NCBI GenBank assembly: GCA_018402565.1
Contig: JAGYIQ010000007.1
Location: 248,001-312,000 of the forward strand
Length of the DNA: 64,000 bases
Direction: 5' to 3'
Source of the DNA: Pirellulaceae bacterium
Lineage (GTDB): Bacteria > Planctomycetota > Planctomycetia > Pirellulales > Pirellulaceae
Shown: piece after piece, positions 9,557-23,400 of the stretch
Layout of the letters: every line of letters starts with the position of its first letter
How positions within the stretch are numbered: position 1 is the first letter of the stretch
The notes under the pieces: generated by a model
Database searches by the model: none
What the model was told of the DNA's origin: nothing
The model's input: only the letters and a program-made list of their open reading frames with translations
Position numbers and translations under genes: made by a program

Positions 9557-11408
9557 TGGTCTCTGTCAGGCTCTCGGCTGCACTGTCGCCGCTCTCCACC
9601 GAGATCACCGGAGCATCGTTCGTGCCGTTGATCGTGATCACGATCGTTTGAGTGTCCGTGGCGGCTTGGCTATCGGTCACTGTGATCGTGTAGGTTAGCA
9701 CCAAGGACTGGCCAGCGGCGAGGTAATTGAAGTGTTCCGCTCCGGAGTTGAACGCCCAGGTCAATTGATCCGTCAGTTCGGTGTTGTCCAAGACGTTCGG
9801 CGTCGAAGTTAACATCGCCAGCAACGCGGCGTTGTTCGAACCTAAGCCGTTGGTCGTCCCCGAGGCCACAACACTGGTCACGGCAGAAGTCACCGTATCA
9901 GTCAGATCCAGATCCGTCACGGTCAACGTACCACTGGTGGACAATGTGGCATTGGTTTCGGCTAGGCTCGCTGCTGCACTGTCACCACTTTCCACCGATA
10001 TCACCGGAGCATCGTTCGTGCCGTTGATGGTGATCACGATCGTCTGTGTGTCCGTGGCGGCTTGGCTATCGGTAACTGTGATCGTGTAAGTCAGCACCAG
10101 GGACTGGCCGACGGCCAAGTAGTTGAAGTGCTCCGATCCGGAATTAAACGCCCAGGTCAATTGATCCGTCAGTTCCGTGTTGTCCAAGACGTTCGGCGTG
10201 GACGTCAGCATCGCTAACAGTGCGGCGTTATTGGAACCCAAGCCTGTGGTGGTGCCCGAGGCCATGACCGACGTCACCGCTGACGTCACCGTATCGGTCA
10301 GGTCCAAGTCCGTCACGGTCAATGTGCCACTGGTGGACAGCGTCGCATTGGTCTCGGTCAGGCTCTCAGCTGCACTGTCACCGCTCTCGACCGAGATCAC
10401 AGGGGCATCGTTGGTGCCGTTTATCGTGATGACCAAGTTTTGTGTATCCGTCGCCGACTGGCTGTCGGTGACCGTGATCGTGTAGGTCAGCACCAGCGAT
10501 TGACCGGCTGCCAAGTAGTTGAAGTGCTCGCTACCGGAGTTAAAGGCCCAATTCAACTGATCCGTCAGTTCCGTGTTGTCCAAGACATTCGGCGTCGAAG
10601 TTAACATCCCTAAGAGGGCCGCGTTGTTAGAACCCAAGCCGTTGGTGGTGCCCGAGGCTACGACCGAGGTTACTGCCGACGCCACCGTATCAGTCAGATC
10701 CAGATCGGTCACCGTCAGAGTACCACTCGTGGACAGCGTCGAATTGGTCTCCGTCAGGCTCTCTGCTGCACTGTCGCCGCTCTCCACCGAGATCACCGGC
10801 GCATCGTTCGTACCGTTGATCGTAATCACCACGCTCTGCGTGTCAGTGGCGGCTTGGCTGTCGGTGACTGTGATCGTGTAGGTCAGTACCAACGACTGAC
10901 CAGCGGCCAAGTAATTGAAATGTTCACTTCCCGAGTTGAACGCCCAGGTCAACTGATTCGTCAGTTCCGTGTTGTCCAAGACATTCGGTGTCGAAGTCAA
11001 CATAGCCAGCAACGCAGCGTTATTGGACTGCAGACCATTGGTGGTCCCCGAGGCCACGACGCTGGTGACGGAGGATGTTACAGTATCGGTCAGATCCAGG
11101 TCGGTCACCGTCAGAGTACCACTCGTGGACAGCGTCGAATTGGTCTCCATCAGGCTCTCGGCGGCACCGTCACCACTCTCGACCGAGATCACCGGTGCAT
11201 CGTTGGTCCCGTTGATCGTAATTACCACGGTCTGCGTACCTGTGGCGGCTTGACTATCGGTCACAGTGATCGTGTAAGTCAGCACCAAGGACTGGCCGAC
11301 GGCAAGGTAGTCAAAGTGCTCACTGCCCGAGTTGAACGCCCAGGTCAACTGATTCGTCAGTTCCGTGTTGTCCAAGACATTCGGTGTCGAAGTCAACATA
11401 GCCAGCAA
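9501..11408 (-). CDS. Giant surface protein, repeat segment 2 (frameshifted continuation)
   Basis: This continues the 132-residue repeats for nearly five units in a different frame, after a G is lost near 11,420. There the sequence reads ATTGACTGC where sister repeats read ATTGGACTGC. It has no start signal of its own, and the apparent start is a repeat-internal methionine. The segment ends near 9,550, where an extra G appears (AGCGTGCGCATT instead of AGCGTCGCATT). It should be read as part of the same gene. Confidence 0.7.
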   Translation of the reverse strand: MLAMLTSTPNVLDNTELTNQLTWAFNSGSEHFDYLAVGQSLVLTYTITVTDSQAATGTQTVVITINGTNDAPVISVESGDGAAESLMETNSTLSTSGTLTVTDLDLTDTVTSSVTSVVASGTTNGLQSNNAALLAMLTSTPNVLDNTELTNQLTWAFNSGSEHFNYLAAGQSLVLTYTITVTDSQAATDTQSVVITINGTNDAPVISVESGDSAAESLTETNSTLSTSGTLTVTDLDLTDTVASAVTSVVASGTTNGLGSNNAALLGMLTSTPNVLDNTELTDQLNWAFNSGSEHFNYLAAGQSLVLTYTITVTDSQSATDTQNLVITINGTNDAPVISVESGDSAAESLTETNATLSTSGTLTVTDLDLTDTVTSAVTSVMASGTTTGLGSNNAALLAMLTSTPNVLDNTELTDQLTWAFNSGSEHFNYLAVGQSLVLTYTITVTDSQAATDTQTIVITINGTNDAPVISVESGDSAAASLAETNATLSTSGTLTVTDLDLTDTVTSAVTSVVASGTTNGLGSNNAALLAMLTSTPNVLDNTELTDQLTWAFNSGAEHFNYLAAGQSLVLTYTITVTDSQAATDTQTIVITINGTNDAPVISVESGDSAAESLTETNAHAVYQWHADGDGSGLN

Positions 11409-14400
11409 CGCAGCGTTATTGACTGCAGACCATTGGTGGTCCCCGAGGCCACGACGCTGGTGACGGAGGATGTTACAGTATCGGTCAGATCCAGGTCGGT
11501 CACCGTCAGAGTACCACTCGTGGACAGCGTCGAATTGGTCTCCATCAGGCTCTCGGCGGCAACGTCACCACTCTCCACCGAGATCACCGGAGCATCGTTC
11601 GTGCCGTTGATCGTGATCACGACAGTCTGCGTATCCGTTGCCGACTGGCTATCGGTGACTGTGATCGTGTAGGTTAGCACCAGGGACTGTCCAGCAGCCA
11701 GGTAATTGAAGTGCTCGCTGCCCGAATTAAACGCCCATGTCAATTGATCCGTCAGTTCCGTGTTGTCCAGGACATTCGGCGTGGACGTCAACATCGCCAA
11801 CAACGCCGCGTTGTTCGAACCTAAGCCGTTGGTCGTCCCCGATGCGACCACACTCGTCACTGCCGAAGTCACCGTATCGGACAGATCCAGGTCGGTCACC
11901 GTCAGAGTACCACTCGTGGACAGCGTCGAATTGGTCTCCATCAGGCTCTCGGCGGCACCGTCACCACTCTCGACCGAGATCACCGGTGCATCGTTGGTGC
12001 CATTGATCGTGATCACGACCGTTTGGGTGTCAGTTGCCGACTGGCTGTCGGTAACGGTAATCGTGTAAGTCAGGACCAGGGATTGACCGGCAGCGAGGTA
12101 ATTGAAGTGTTCCGACCCGGAATTGAACGCCCAGGTTAATTGGTCGGTCAATTCGGCGTTGTCCAAGACGTTCGGGGTCGAGGTCAACATGGCCAGCAGA
12201 GCAGCGTTATTTGACTGCAGACCATTGGTGGTCCCTGTGGCCACGACGCTCGTCACTGCCGACGCCACCGTATCAGTCAGATCCAGATCAGTTACCGTCA
12301 GAGTACCACTCGTAGCCAGCGTCGCATTGGTCTCCGTCAGGCTCGCTGCTGCACTATCGCCGCTCTCCACCGAAATCATCGGTGCATCGTTCGTACCGTT
12401 GATCGTGATCACTACGGTCCGAGTATCCGTCGCCGACTGGCTATCGGTGACTGTGATCGTGTAGGTCAGCACCAAGGACTGGCCGGCTGCCAAGTAGTTG
12501 AAGTGTTCCGACCCGGAATTAAACGCCCAAGTCAATTGGTCCGTCAGTTCTGTGTTGTCCAGGACATTCGACGTCGAGGTCAACATCGCCAGCAACGCCG
12601 CGTTGTTCGAACCCAAGCCGTTGGTCGTTCCCGACGAGACGACGCTCGTCACGGCTGAAGTCACCGAATCGGTCAGATCCAAGTCGGTCACAGTTAACGT
12701 TCCGCTGGTGGACAATGTGGCATTGGTTTCGGTCAGACTCTCGGCTGCACTGTCGCCGCTCTCCATCGAGATCACCGGTGCATCGTTGGTGCCGTTGATC
12801 GTGATCGCGACCATTTGGGTGTCGGTGGCGGCTTGGCTGTCGGTCACTGTGATCGTGTAGGTCAGGACCAGGGACTGGCCGACGGCCAAGTAGTTGAAGT
12901 GCTCCGATCCGGAATTAAACGCCCAGGTTAATTGATCGGTGAGTTCCGAATTGTCCAAGACATTCGGCGTCGAAGTTAACATCGCCAGCAATGCGGCGGT
13001 GTTCGAACCTAGGCCATTGGTCGTCCCCGATGCGACAACGCTCGTCACGGCTGAAGTCACCGAATCGGTCAGATCCAAGTCCGTCACGGTCAATGTGCCA
13101 CTGGTGGACAATGTGGCATTGGTTTCGGTTAGGCTCTCGACTGCACTGTCACCGCTCTCCACCGAAATCACCGGCGCATCGTTCGTGCCATTGATCGTAA
13201 TGACCACCGTTTGGGTATCGGTTGCTGACTGGCTATCAGTGGCCGTGATCGTATAAGTTAGGACCAAAGACTGTCCCGCTGCCAAGTAGTTGAAGTGCTC
13301 ACTGCCCGAGTTAAACGCCCAAGTCAATTGATCCGTCAGCTCGGTATTGTCCAAGACATTCGGCGTGCACGTTAGCATCGCCAGCAACGCGGCGTTGTTC
13401 GAACCCAAGCCGTTGGTCGTTCCCGACGCCACAACGCTAGTGACCGCCGAAGTCACCGTATCGGTCAGATCCAAGTCGGTCACGGTCAATGTGCCGCTGG
13501 TGGACAATGTCGAATTGGTTTCTGTTAGACTCGCCGCCGCGCTATCACCACTCTCTACCGAGATCACCGGCGCATCGTTGGTGCCATTGATCGTGATCAC
13601 TACAGTCTGTGTCTCCGTCGCCGTTTGGCTGTCGGTCACTGTAATCGTGTAAGTCAGCACCAAGGACTGGCCGGCGGCGAGGTAATTGAAGTGCTCGCTG
13701 CCCGAAGTAAACGCCCAAGTCAATTGATCCGTCAGTTCAGTATTGTCCAAGACATTCGGCGTGGACGTCAACATGGCCAACAAGGCAGCGTTGTTCGAAC
13801 CTAATCCGTTGGTCGTCCCCGAGGCTACGACACTCGTTACCGCGGACGTGACCGTATCCGTCAGATCCAGATCCGTCACAGTCAACGTGCCGCTGGTAGA
13901 TAGTGTCGCATTGGTCTCCGTCAGGCTATCTGCTGCGCTATCGCCACTTTCCACCGAGATCACCAGTGCATCGTTCGTACCGTTGATCGTGATGACCACA
14001 GTCTGTGTGTCCGTCGCCGCTTGGCTATCGGTCACCGTGATCGTGTAAGTCAGCACCAACGACTGACCAGCGGCGAGGTAATTGAAGTGCTCGCTGCCCG
14101 AATTAAACGCCCATGTCAATTGATCCGTCAGTTCCGTGTTGTCCAGGACATTCGGCGTCGAGGTCAACATGGTCAGCAAAGCGGCGTTGCTCGAACCTAA
14201 GCCGTTGGTCGTTCCCGAGGCCACAACACTGGTCACGGTAGAAGTCACCGTATCAGTCAGATCCAGATCCGTCACGGTCAACGTACCACTGGTGGACAAT
14301 GTGGCATTGGTTTCGGCTAGGCTCGCTGCTGCACTGTCACCACTTTCCACCGATATTACCGGCGCGTCGTTCGTACCGTTGATCGTGATAACAACGCTCT

Positions 14401-17400
14401 GCGTGTCCGTGGCGGCTTGGCTGTCGGTGACTGTGATCGTGTAGGTCAGTACCAACGACTGATCAGCGGCCAAGTAATTGAAATGTTCACTTCCCGAGTT
14501 GAACGCCCAGGTCAACTGATTCGTCAGTTCCGTGTTGTCCAAGACATTCGGTGTCGAAGTCAACATAGCCAGCAACGCAGCGTTATTGGACTGCAGACCA
14601 TTGGTGGTCCCCGAGGCCACGACGCCGGTGACGGAGGATGTTACAGTATCGGTCAGATCCAGGTCGGTCACCGTCAGAGTACCACTCGTGGACAGCGTCG
14701 AATTGGTCTCCATCAGGCTCTCGGCGGCAACGTCACCACTCTCCACCGAGATCACCGGCGCATCGTTCGTGCCGTTGATCGTGATCACGACCGTTTGGGT
14801 GTCTGTTGCCGACTGGCTATCGGTGACTGTGATCGTGTAGGTCAGCACCAGGGATTGACCGGCGGCGAGGTAATTGAAGTGCTCACTGCCCGAGTTAAAC
14901 GCCCAAGTCAACTGATCCGTCAGTTCGGTGCTGTCCAGGACATTCGGCGTGGACGTCAACATCGCCAACAACGCCGCGTTGTTCGAACCTAAGCCGTTGG
15001 TCGTCCCCGATGCCACGACACTCGTTACCGCTGACGTCACCGTATCGGTCAGATCCAAGTCGGTCACGGTCAATGTGCCGCTGGTGGACAATGTCGAATT
15101 GGTTTCTGTTAGACTCGCCGCCGCGCTATCACCACTCTCCACCGAGATCACCGGCGCATCGTTCGTGCCATTGATCGAAATAACCACGGTCTGTGTGTCC
15201 GTGGCGGCTTGGCTGTCGGTGACTGTGATTGTGTAAGTCAGCACCAAGGACTGGCCGACGGCCAAGTAGTTGAAGTGTTCCGAGCCGGAATTGAACGCCC
15301 AAGTCAATTGATCGGTCAGTTCTGTGCTGTCCAGGACATTCGGTGTCGAAGTCAACATTGCCAGCAAGGCCGCGTTGTTCGAACCTAATCCGTTGGTCGT
15401 CCCCGAGGCTACGACACTCGTTACCGCGGACGTCACCGTGTCCGTCAGATCCAGATCCGTCACAGTCAACGTGCCGCTGGTAGATAGTGTCGCATTGGTC
15501 TCCGTCAGGCTATCTGCTGCACTATCGCCACTCTCCACCGAGATCACCGGCGCATCGTTCGTGCCGTTGATCGTGATCACGACCGTTTGGGTGTCTGTTG
15601 CCGACTGGCTATCGGTGACTGTGATCGTGTAGGTCAGGACCAGGGATTGACCGGCAGCGAGGTAGTTGAAGTGTTCCAATCCGGAGTTGAACGCCCAGGT
15701 TAATTGATCGGTGAGTTCCGAATTGTCCAAGACATTCGGCGTCGAAGTCAACATGGCCAGCAACGCGGCGTTGTTCGAACCTAAGCCGTTGGTCGTCCCC
15801 GATGCCACGACACTCGTTACCGCGGACGTCACCGTGTCCGTCAGATCCAGATCCGTCACTGTCAACGTGCCGCTGGTGGACAGCGTCGCATTGGTCTCCG
15901 TCAGACTCGCTGCTGCACTATCGCCGCTCTCCGCCGAAATCACCGGTGCAACGTTGGTGCCGTTTATCGTGATGACCAAGTTTTGTGTATCCGTCGCCGA
16001 CTGACTATCGGTGACTGTGATCGTGTAGGTCAGGACCAACGACTGACCAGCGGCCAAGTAATTGAAGTGCTCCGATCCGGAATTGAACGACCAACTCAAC
16101 TGATCGGTCAGTTCAGTATTGTCCAAGACGGTCGGTGTGGACGTCAGCATCGCCAGCAACGCGGCGTTGTTCGAACCTAGGCCGTTGGTCGTCCCCGATG
16201 CCACGACACTGGTCACCGCGGACGTCACCGTGTCCGTCAGATCCAGGTCTGTCACGGTCAACGTACCACTGGTGGACAATGTGGCATTGGTCTCGGTCAG
16301 GCTCTCCGCCCCACTATCACCACTCTCCACCGAAATTACCGGTGCGTCGTTCGTGCCGTTGATGGTGATCACGACCGTTTGGGTGTCGATCGCGGCTTGG
16401 CTATCGGTCACTGTTATTGTGTAAGTCAGGACCAAGGACTGACCAGCAGCCAAGTAATTGAAATGTTCACTTCCCGAGTTGAACGCCCAGGTCAACTGAT
16501 CCGTCAGTTCCGTGTTGTCCAACACGTTCGGTGTGGATGTCAGCATCGCCAATAAGGCGGCGTTGTTCGATTGCAGGCCGTTGGTCGTCCCGGAGGCCAC
16601 CACACCCGTCACTGCCGAAGTCACCGTATCCGTCAGATCCAGGTCCGTCACGGTCAACGTACCACTGGTGGACAATGTGGCATCGGTCTCGGTCAGGCTC
16701 TCCGCCCCACTATCACCACTCTCCACCGAAATTACCGGTGCATCGTTCGTACCGTTGATCGTGATGACCACGTTTTGAGTATCCGTCGCCGACTGGCTAT
16801 CGGTGACTGTGATCGTGTAAGTCAGGACCAGGGATTGACCGGCAGCCAAGTAGTTGAATTGTTCCGATCCGGAGTTGAAGGCCCAGGTTAATTGGTCGGT
16901 CAGTTCCGTGTTGTCCAAGACATTCGGCGTCGAGGTCAACATCGCTAACAGTGCAGCGTTGTTCGATTGCAGGCCATTGGTTGACCCGGAGGCCACCACA
17001 CCCGTCACTGCCGAAGTCACCGTATCGGACAGATCCAGGTCCGTTACCGTCAGCGTACCACTGATGGACAATGCGGCGTTCGTCTCGGTCAGGCTCGCTG
17101 CTGCACTATCGCCGCTCTCCACCGAAATCATCGGTGCATCGTTCGTACCGTTGATCGTGATCACTACGGTCCGAGTATCCGTCGCCGCTTGGCTGTCGGT
17201 CACTGTAATCGTATAAGTCAGTACCAACGATTGACCGGCGGCCAGCTGGTTAAAGTACTCGCTGCCCGAGTTAAACGCCCAGGTTAACTGGTCGGTCAGT
17301 TCGGTGTTGTCCAAGACATTCGGCGTCGAGGTCAACATCGCCAGCAACGCGGCGTTGTTCGAACCTAAGCCGTTGGTCGTCCCCGACGTCACGACGCTCG

Positions 17401-20400
17401 TCACTGCCGAGGTCACAGTATCGGTCAGATCCAAATCCGTCACGGTCAACGTGCCGCTGGTAGCCAGCGTCGCATTGGTCTCCGTCAGGCTCGCTGCTGC
17501 ACTATCGCCGCTCTCAACCGAGATCACCGGCGCGTCGTTCGTGCCGTTGATCGTGATCGCGACGGTTTGAGTACCGGTGGCCGCTTGGCTATCCGTGACC
17601 GTGATCGTATAAGTCAGCACCAACGACTGACCAGCGGCCAAGTAGTTGAAGTGCTCACTGTCCGAGTTAAACACCCAGGTCAACTGGTCAGTCAGTTCCG
17701 TATTATCGAGGACGTTAGGCGTCGAAGTCAGCATCGCCAACAAGGCGGCGTTGTTGGATTGCAGACCCACGGTCGTCCCTGTGGCCACGACACTGGTCAC
17801 TGCCGAAGTGACCGTGTCGGTCAGCTCCACGTCGGTGACCGTCAATGTACCGCTAGTTGACAGAGTCGCATTGGTTTCGGTCAAGCTTTCCGCTGCGCTG
17901 TCACCACTTTCGATCGAAATAACGGGCGCGTCGTTGGCGCCCTGAATGGTGATGGTGACCTGCGTGGTGCTGGTCAGTCCGCCGCTGTCGGCAATCGTGT
18001 AGGTGAAGACGTCTTCCAGCGACTGGCCGAAGCTAAGGGCTTGGACGGTCGCATTTTCATTATCAACGGTGTAGGTATATGATCCATCGGCGGCGATCGT
18101 GATGCTGCCATAGCTGCCGGTGATGGGCTCGCCGACAGGGCCGCTGGCTGACGCTGGAGCACCAGCACTGACACCGATTACGGTCAACGTGTCTCCCGCG
18201 TCGGGATCGGTGTCGTTATCTAGGACGTTCCCGACTGGATTCACACCCGCAGTGGCATTATTGACGCCACCTGCCTCGACCGCGATCGCCGAGTCAGATG
18301 TCGCCGTTGGTGATTCGTTGACATCCCGCAATCGTATCGTCACGTTTTCGTCGTAGGTGAGTCCGGCTTGATCGGTAACGCGAACGGTGATGATGTGACT
18401 GTTGGCCGTTTCGAAGTCAAGCAAGCTACCGTCAGCAACGGTCACCACACCCGTGCTGCTATCAATTGCAAAGCGCCCGTCGGCATTATCTTCTAATGAA
18501 TAGGTGAGGGTCGCTTCCGCATCGGGATCGTAGCCGCGTGCTCGGCCGACGACCGTTCCGTTGGCCGCGTTTTCGTTGATCGAGGTGGCGAGCATGTTGG
18601 CAAGTAAGCCTGGTGTGCCCGATGCGATCGCGGTGGTGCGGTTGTTGTTGATCGCTGCTGCATCGAGAGCCGAGTTCCAAATGCGATAATCGGAAAGGGT
18701 GCCGTCGAAGTATCTTCCGCCGACAAAGGGGCCGCCACCGATGCCGCTGCTCGCAGTAGCTCCAACAGTCGGCCGCAGTGAGATCGCGTCACTTTGAATT
18801 CCGGTATCGGCTAGAACGCCATTGATGTACAGCGAAGGAGTCTTGTTGACGAACACAACTGCGATATCAGAATCGGGAGCAATGGCCCCTGAAAAAGTCA
18901 GCAGCGAGGCGAAAATGCTGCTGGAGTGTTGATACACGACGACACCGTTGGTGCCAATTGCCAAACCGATCGAACGCGTCGTCGCGCCGCTCGTCCCATA
19001 GGTTTGATCTCCTTGGTCCGGCATAACGGCCATACCGCCGTTTATTCCTGGGTTGTTAAGGCTATTGGATTCAGGGACCAGTGTAATGGCATGTCGCGGC
19101 GTCGCTTTGATCTCCAGCGTGAAGTCATCCAGCGACGGCATCGTCGCATTGCCGGAAACCACCGTGCTGGAGTCTCCGATAAACTGCGTGCCAAAGCCAA
19201 TGTCCGTCGGAGCTTCGTTGACATCGGTCATGTTAATGGTGACGACTTCGTCGTAGGTCAGTCCACCTTGGTCGGTCACGCGGACTGTGACGTTGTGCGA
19301 TGTCGCTGTTTCGAAGTCGAGCAAGCTGCCGTTCGCGACAGTGATCTGCCCCGTGGTGCTATGAATCGCAAATCGCCCATCGCCGTCAGCGACCAGTGAA
19401 TAGTTCAGGCCCAGTATGCTATCGGGGTCAATGCCGGCTACGTTACCGACAAAGGTACCGTTGGTACTGTTCTCTGCTACATTCAAGCTGCTGGCCCAAA
19501 CCCGAACGTTGTCCAAGTCCATGTCACTGCCCGAGATTATCCCGGTCGATTGATCTGTGAAGCGGAGTGTGGTCGAGGTATCGGTCGCAGTAAATGTGAA
19601 AGTGAAGGCACGATAGCCGGCACCTGGGGAGGCGGGAATGACACTGGTCGTATCCGTCACCGCTTGCGAAAGAACCGTGGAGGCCCCCGAAATCGCTTCG
19701 ACCAGCAATTGGTGATTGACCGTGTTTGAGTTGACGTTTTGACCACCCATATCGAAGTCCAATGTGTACGTTTGGCCAACGACGGTGCTGAAACTCTGCT
19801 CCAATGTGCCCCCAGACGTATCGCCCCAGCCGTTGAAAGCGTAAGCGTTGGCTCCATCGCTAAAGCGATTAATACTACTATGTGCTCCGCCGATTCCTGT
19901 CGCTGACCATCCCGTCGGGCTGGTGCCTGTTCCCATTGGCCCAGTTTCGAATGAACCATTGACGAGCAAGTTGCTGCCGCCACCGATAGCGAGATGCGTC
20001 GGAGCTTCGTTGACATCGGTAATCGCAATTGTAATGACCTGTTCGTGGTACAAGCCAGCTTCATCGGTGGCTCGAACCGTGACGACGTGCGATGTTTGCG
20101 TTTCGTAATCGAGGTTCGCGCCAACTTTGACGCGGAGCTCGTTGCCGACGATTTCGAAGTTCGTCGTGTCGCCACCGACTAATGTGAACGTGACATCATC
20201 GTTGGGATCGGGGTCGTTGCTGCCGAGACGTGAAACGATCGTTCCCGCAACGCTATTCTCTGGAACGCTGGGGACGCCTTCAAACAGACGGATGTTGTCT
20301 AACGCGATGTCGACACCTGTGGTCGAAGTGGAGATATCGCTAAAACGAAGTGTGGTGTTGGTACTGTCGGCGACAAAGCTGAAACTGTATAGGCGATGGT

Positions 20401-23400
20401 CGGTGGGATTATGAGTGTTTGAAACGATGGTTTGACTCATCAATGTCACGTCACCCAGGACCTCCAATCGTAGGGTTTGGGCTTCGCCGTTTCCAAAAGC
20501 GCCATAATCGAACATGAGCGTGTAAGTTTGACCGGCAACCGTCGTGATCGTTTGCTGAATCACACCGGTATTCGGCATGTTCCCCCCACTAAAAACCGCT
20601 TGGCTAGTTCCATCACTGGGGTTGGCGTTGCCATTGATAATGACGTCGCCAGTCAAGGTCCACTGGGTACCGCCATTTTCGAATGAGCCATCGGTGATCA
20701 GGTTGACACCGGAGCCCGACGCCAGAATACTTGTTGGTGCTTCGTTAATATTCGATAAGTGGATCGTATAGGACTCAAGAAATGACAATCCGCCTTGGTC
20801 GGTGACGCGAATCGAAATGGCATGCGAAGCCGTTGTGTCGTAGTCCAAAAGTGTCCCTTCGGCAACTGTCACGACTCCTGTATTGGGATCGATTGCAAAT
20901 CGTCCACTTGCGCTATTTGTCAGTTCATAAGTTAACGTGTTGCCGAAGTCAGGATCGAATCCAGATGCTGTTCCCACGATCGTGCCATTGGCGACGTTTT
21001 CAACGATCACGGCGGGGGTGAATGTGATGCTAGTCGGCGCATTGTTGGGTGGTGCCGGATTGATCGTGAATTGCTTGTCGAAGGTGTTTCCAACCGAATC
21101 AGTGACACGGACAGTAATGTTCCTCGGAGGATCGTTCTGGGCATCAAAGGTGGATCCCGCTTTGACCACCACATGGTCACCGAGTAGTTCGAAGTCGTTG
21201 GTGTCTGCGGCGACGATCACAAAAGTGAAGGTTTCATCGGGATCAGTGTCCGTGGGGAGCAGACGCCCAATGACAGCGCCGGCTTGCGTCGCTTCAATCA
21301 AACCTGGGGTGAATACCTTCTGCATGACATGCGAGCCGGAACTAGGGTTAAACGCGCTCCAAGCAAATACCAACGAACCATCGCCCCGCTGGGTGACACG
21401 TGGTTGAGTGTTCCAACCGCCTGGGTTGTCGCTGACACGGAATTCATCGCTAGTCGCGTTGCCGCTGGAATCGAAGGTTCTCGCCCAGACCGCCATGCTT
21501 TGCCCGTCTCCTGAACCGATCCAGGTGGCGACGAAACCACCATTGTTCAGCCGAGCGACATCGGGGCCCTGTTGATCGGCGGCGGTTGACTGCGCCAGTT
21601 GAATGTGCCCCGTTGAGAACGTTCCTTCGGTGTTGATGATCCGAGCCACCGCTGTGTTTCGACTGCCGTCCTCTCCAAAGGAGTGCCAGGCTACAACGAA
21701 GCGACCGTCGGGGAGGGCGGTGACTCGTGGCTCAAATTGGCTGCTGGACTGGTATTCGGAGTTCACGATAAAGTCGGTCGCGATGATACTGCCATCGGAA
21801 TCATAAAGCTTCGCACGAATCCCCCAGCCACTTGAATCGCCATTGCTCGCATGCCAAGCGATTAGCGTTTGTCCCAAGTGGTTTGTGGCGGGCCGTGCCT
21901 CGCGTTGATCGCCAACATTGTCCGCGTGGATGAACTGCTCGGTTCCGATTTTGTTGCCTGCCGCATCAAAACGCTGCATCATTGCGTCCCAACTACTACC
22001 GTCGGGCTGAGTCAAGCTACGCCAAGTGACAATAAAACTACCGTCGGGTGCTGCGGATATGGCGGGATGGTCTTGATTATTTGCTGTGTACGTATTGACC
22101 AGTATTTCTGATCCGATCATCGTCCCGGTCGCGGTAAAGCGAGCGACTCGCACACCATGACCACTCCCATCACCGCCAGCGCCATTGGAGAACCAAGTTG
22201 CGACGAAGCCACCATCGGAAAGGGCGGCGACATTCGGGTTGTATTGTTGGTTTCCCTGATGAGCTTGATTAAGGTGAAAGTAGGGACCAATTGGATTTCC
22301 GTTTCCGTCAAAGATCTGTGCCGCGGGACCCCAGGTTGCACCGCCGCTGGTTTCAACGCCAACATTGCGCCAGACCAATAGGTGCCCGCCATTGGCCAAT
22401 GTGGTAATCTCGGGATGCATCCACGACACTTGTGTGAAATGGTCGGTTTCCAGAATGCTGCTGAGCGGAACAAAATCATTCCCTGACAAACTGAAATGTT
22501 GTCGAAAAATGAAGTCGTTGGTCATTGTTGCGAAGGAGTTGTTACTGGTTTTCTGCCAAGTGAAGACCAGATCGCCATTGTCCAATTGAGAAACCACGGG
22601 CAGGTGCTGGCGTGCGTCGGCCAGGTAGGTGCCAAGTTGCAACTCGCTTCCCAGGTCAAGACCATTGGCGTCGAAACGCTGAGCCAGAACTCGATAGTTC
22701 GATCCAGCGTCGGAGGACGCATAGGCCACCAGAAAGGAACCATCGGCCAGCAAAGTTAGATCAGCTTGCGCTTGATCGTTGAGCGTGGTGGTATTCAGAC
22801 GCCATTCGTCCTTTAGGACGGTTCCGGAACTGTCATAGATCTTGCCGAAGATCCCGTTCGAACTCCCGTCTCCCATGCGATAGGTGACCAACACCCGATC
22901 GCCATCAAGTGCGAGCATCCGCGGTTCAAATTGAGTGCCCGATGTTGTGGTATTGACTACAAAATTACTGCCGACGGTTACGCCACTAGAGTTATAGTAC
23001 TGGCCCAGCACCGCGCTTCCGGAACCATCTGAAAAGTCGGTATTGTCCTGTCTCCAAGTCACCAAAAAGCTGCCATTGGCGAAGCCAACGATGGCCGGTT
23101 GGTATTGATTGCCAGCGCGATTGTCAACGATGATCTCGCCAGTCGCCGCGGTGCCATCCGCATTGAACTTTCTCGCGTAGACGTCCAGGAAATCCGCGAA
23201 GCCATCGGAGTCCTCGTCGGTATAACCTCGCCAAACAATGGCAAATCCCCCATCGCCCGTTGCAGCAACATCTGGTTCTTGCTGTCCACTCCAGGTCGTC
23301 ACATTGGCACGAATCTGCCCTGTGATGGCAGTTAGATTGCCGTCAAACACTTTGAAGTAGACGCCATCACCACTACCATCCGCACCACTGTCACGCCACA

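Larger units (their letters stand above)
4860..17940 (-). repeat. Tandem array of about 33 near-identical 396-bp units (132-residue VCBS-like repeats)
   Basis: Recurring landmarks such as the codons for TPNVLDNTELTDQLTWAF and GTNDAPVIS recur every 396 bp from about 17,935 down to 4,860, giving about 33 units. Two more diverged units follow to about 4,070. Units differ by scattered substitutions, and several distant units share the same groups of variants, indicating duplication or conversion within the array. Each unit matches the VCBS/cadherin-type bacterial Ig-like fold in pattern (alternating hydrophobic strands, conserved NGTNDAP linker). Confidence 0.93.

Noticed and set aside
5021..17945. 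A regular series of plus-strand open frames of about 100 codons every 396 bp
   Set aside because: They are the antisense image of the VCBS-like repeats and recur with the same period. They have no independent start signals, and their translations (VVVPEATTLVTAEVT) mirror the sense repeat.
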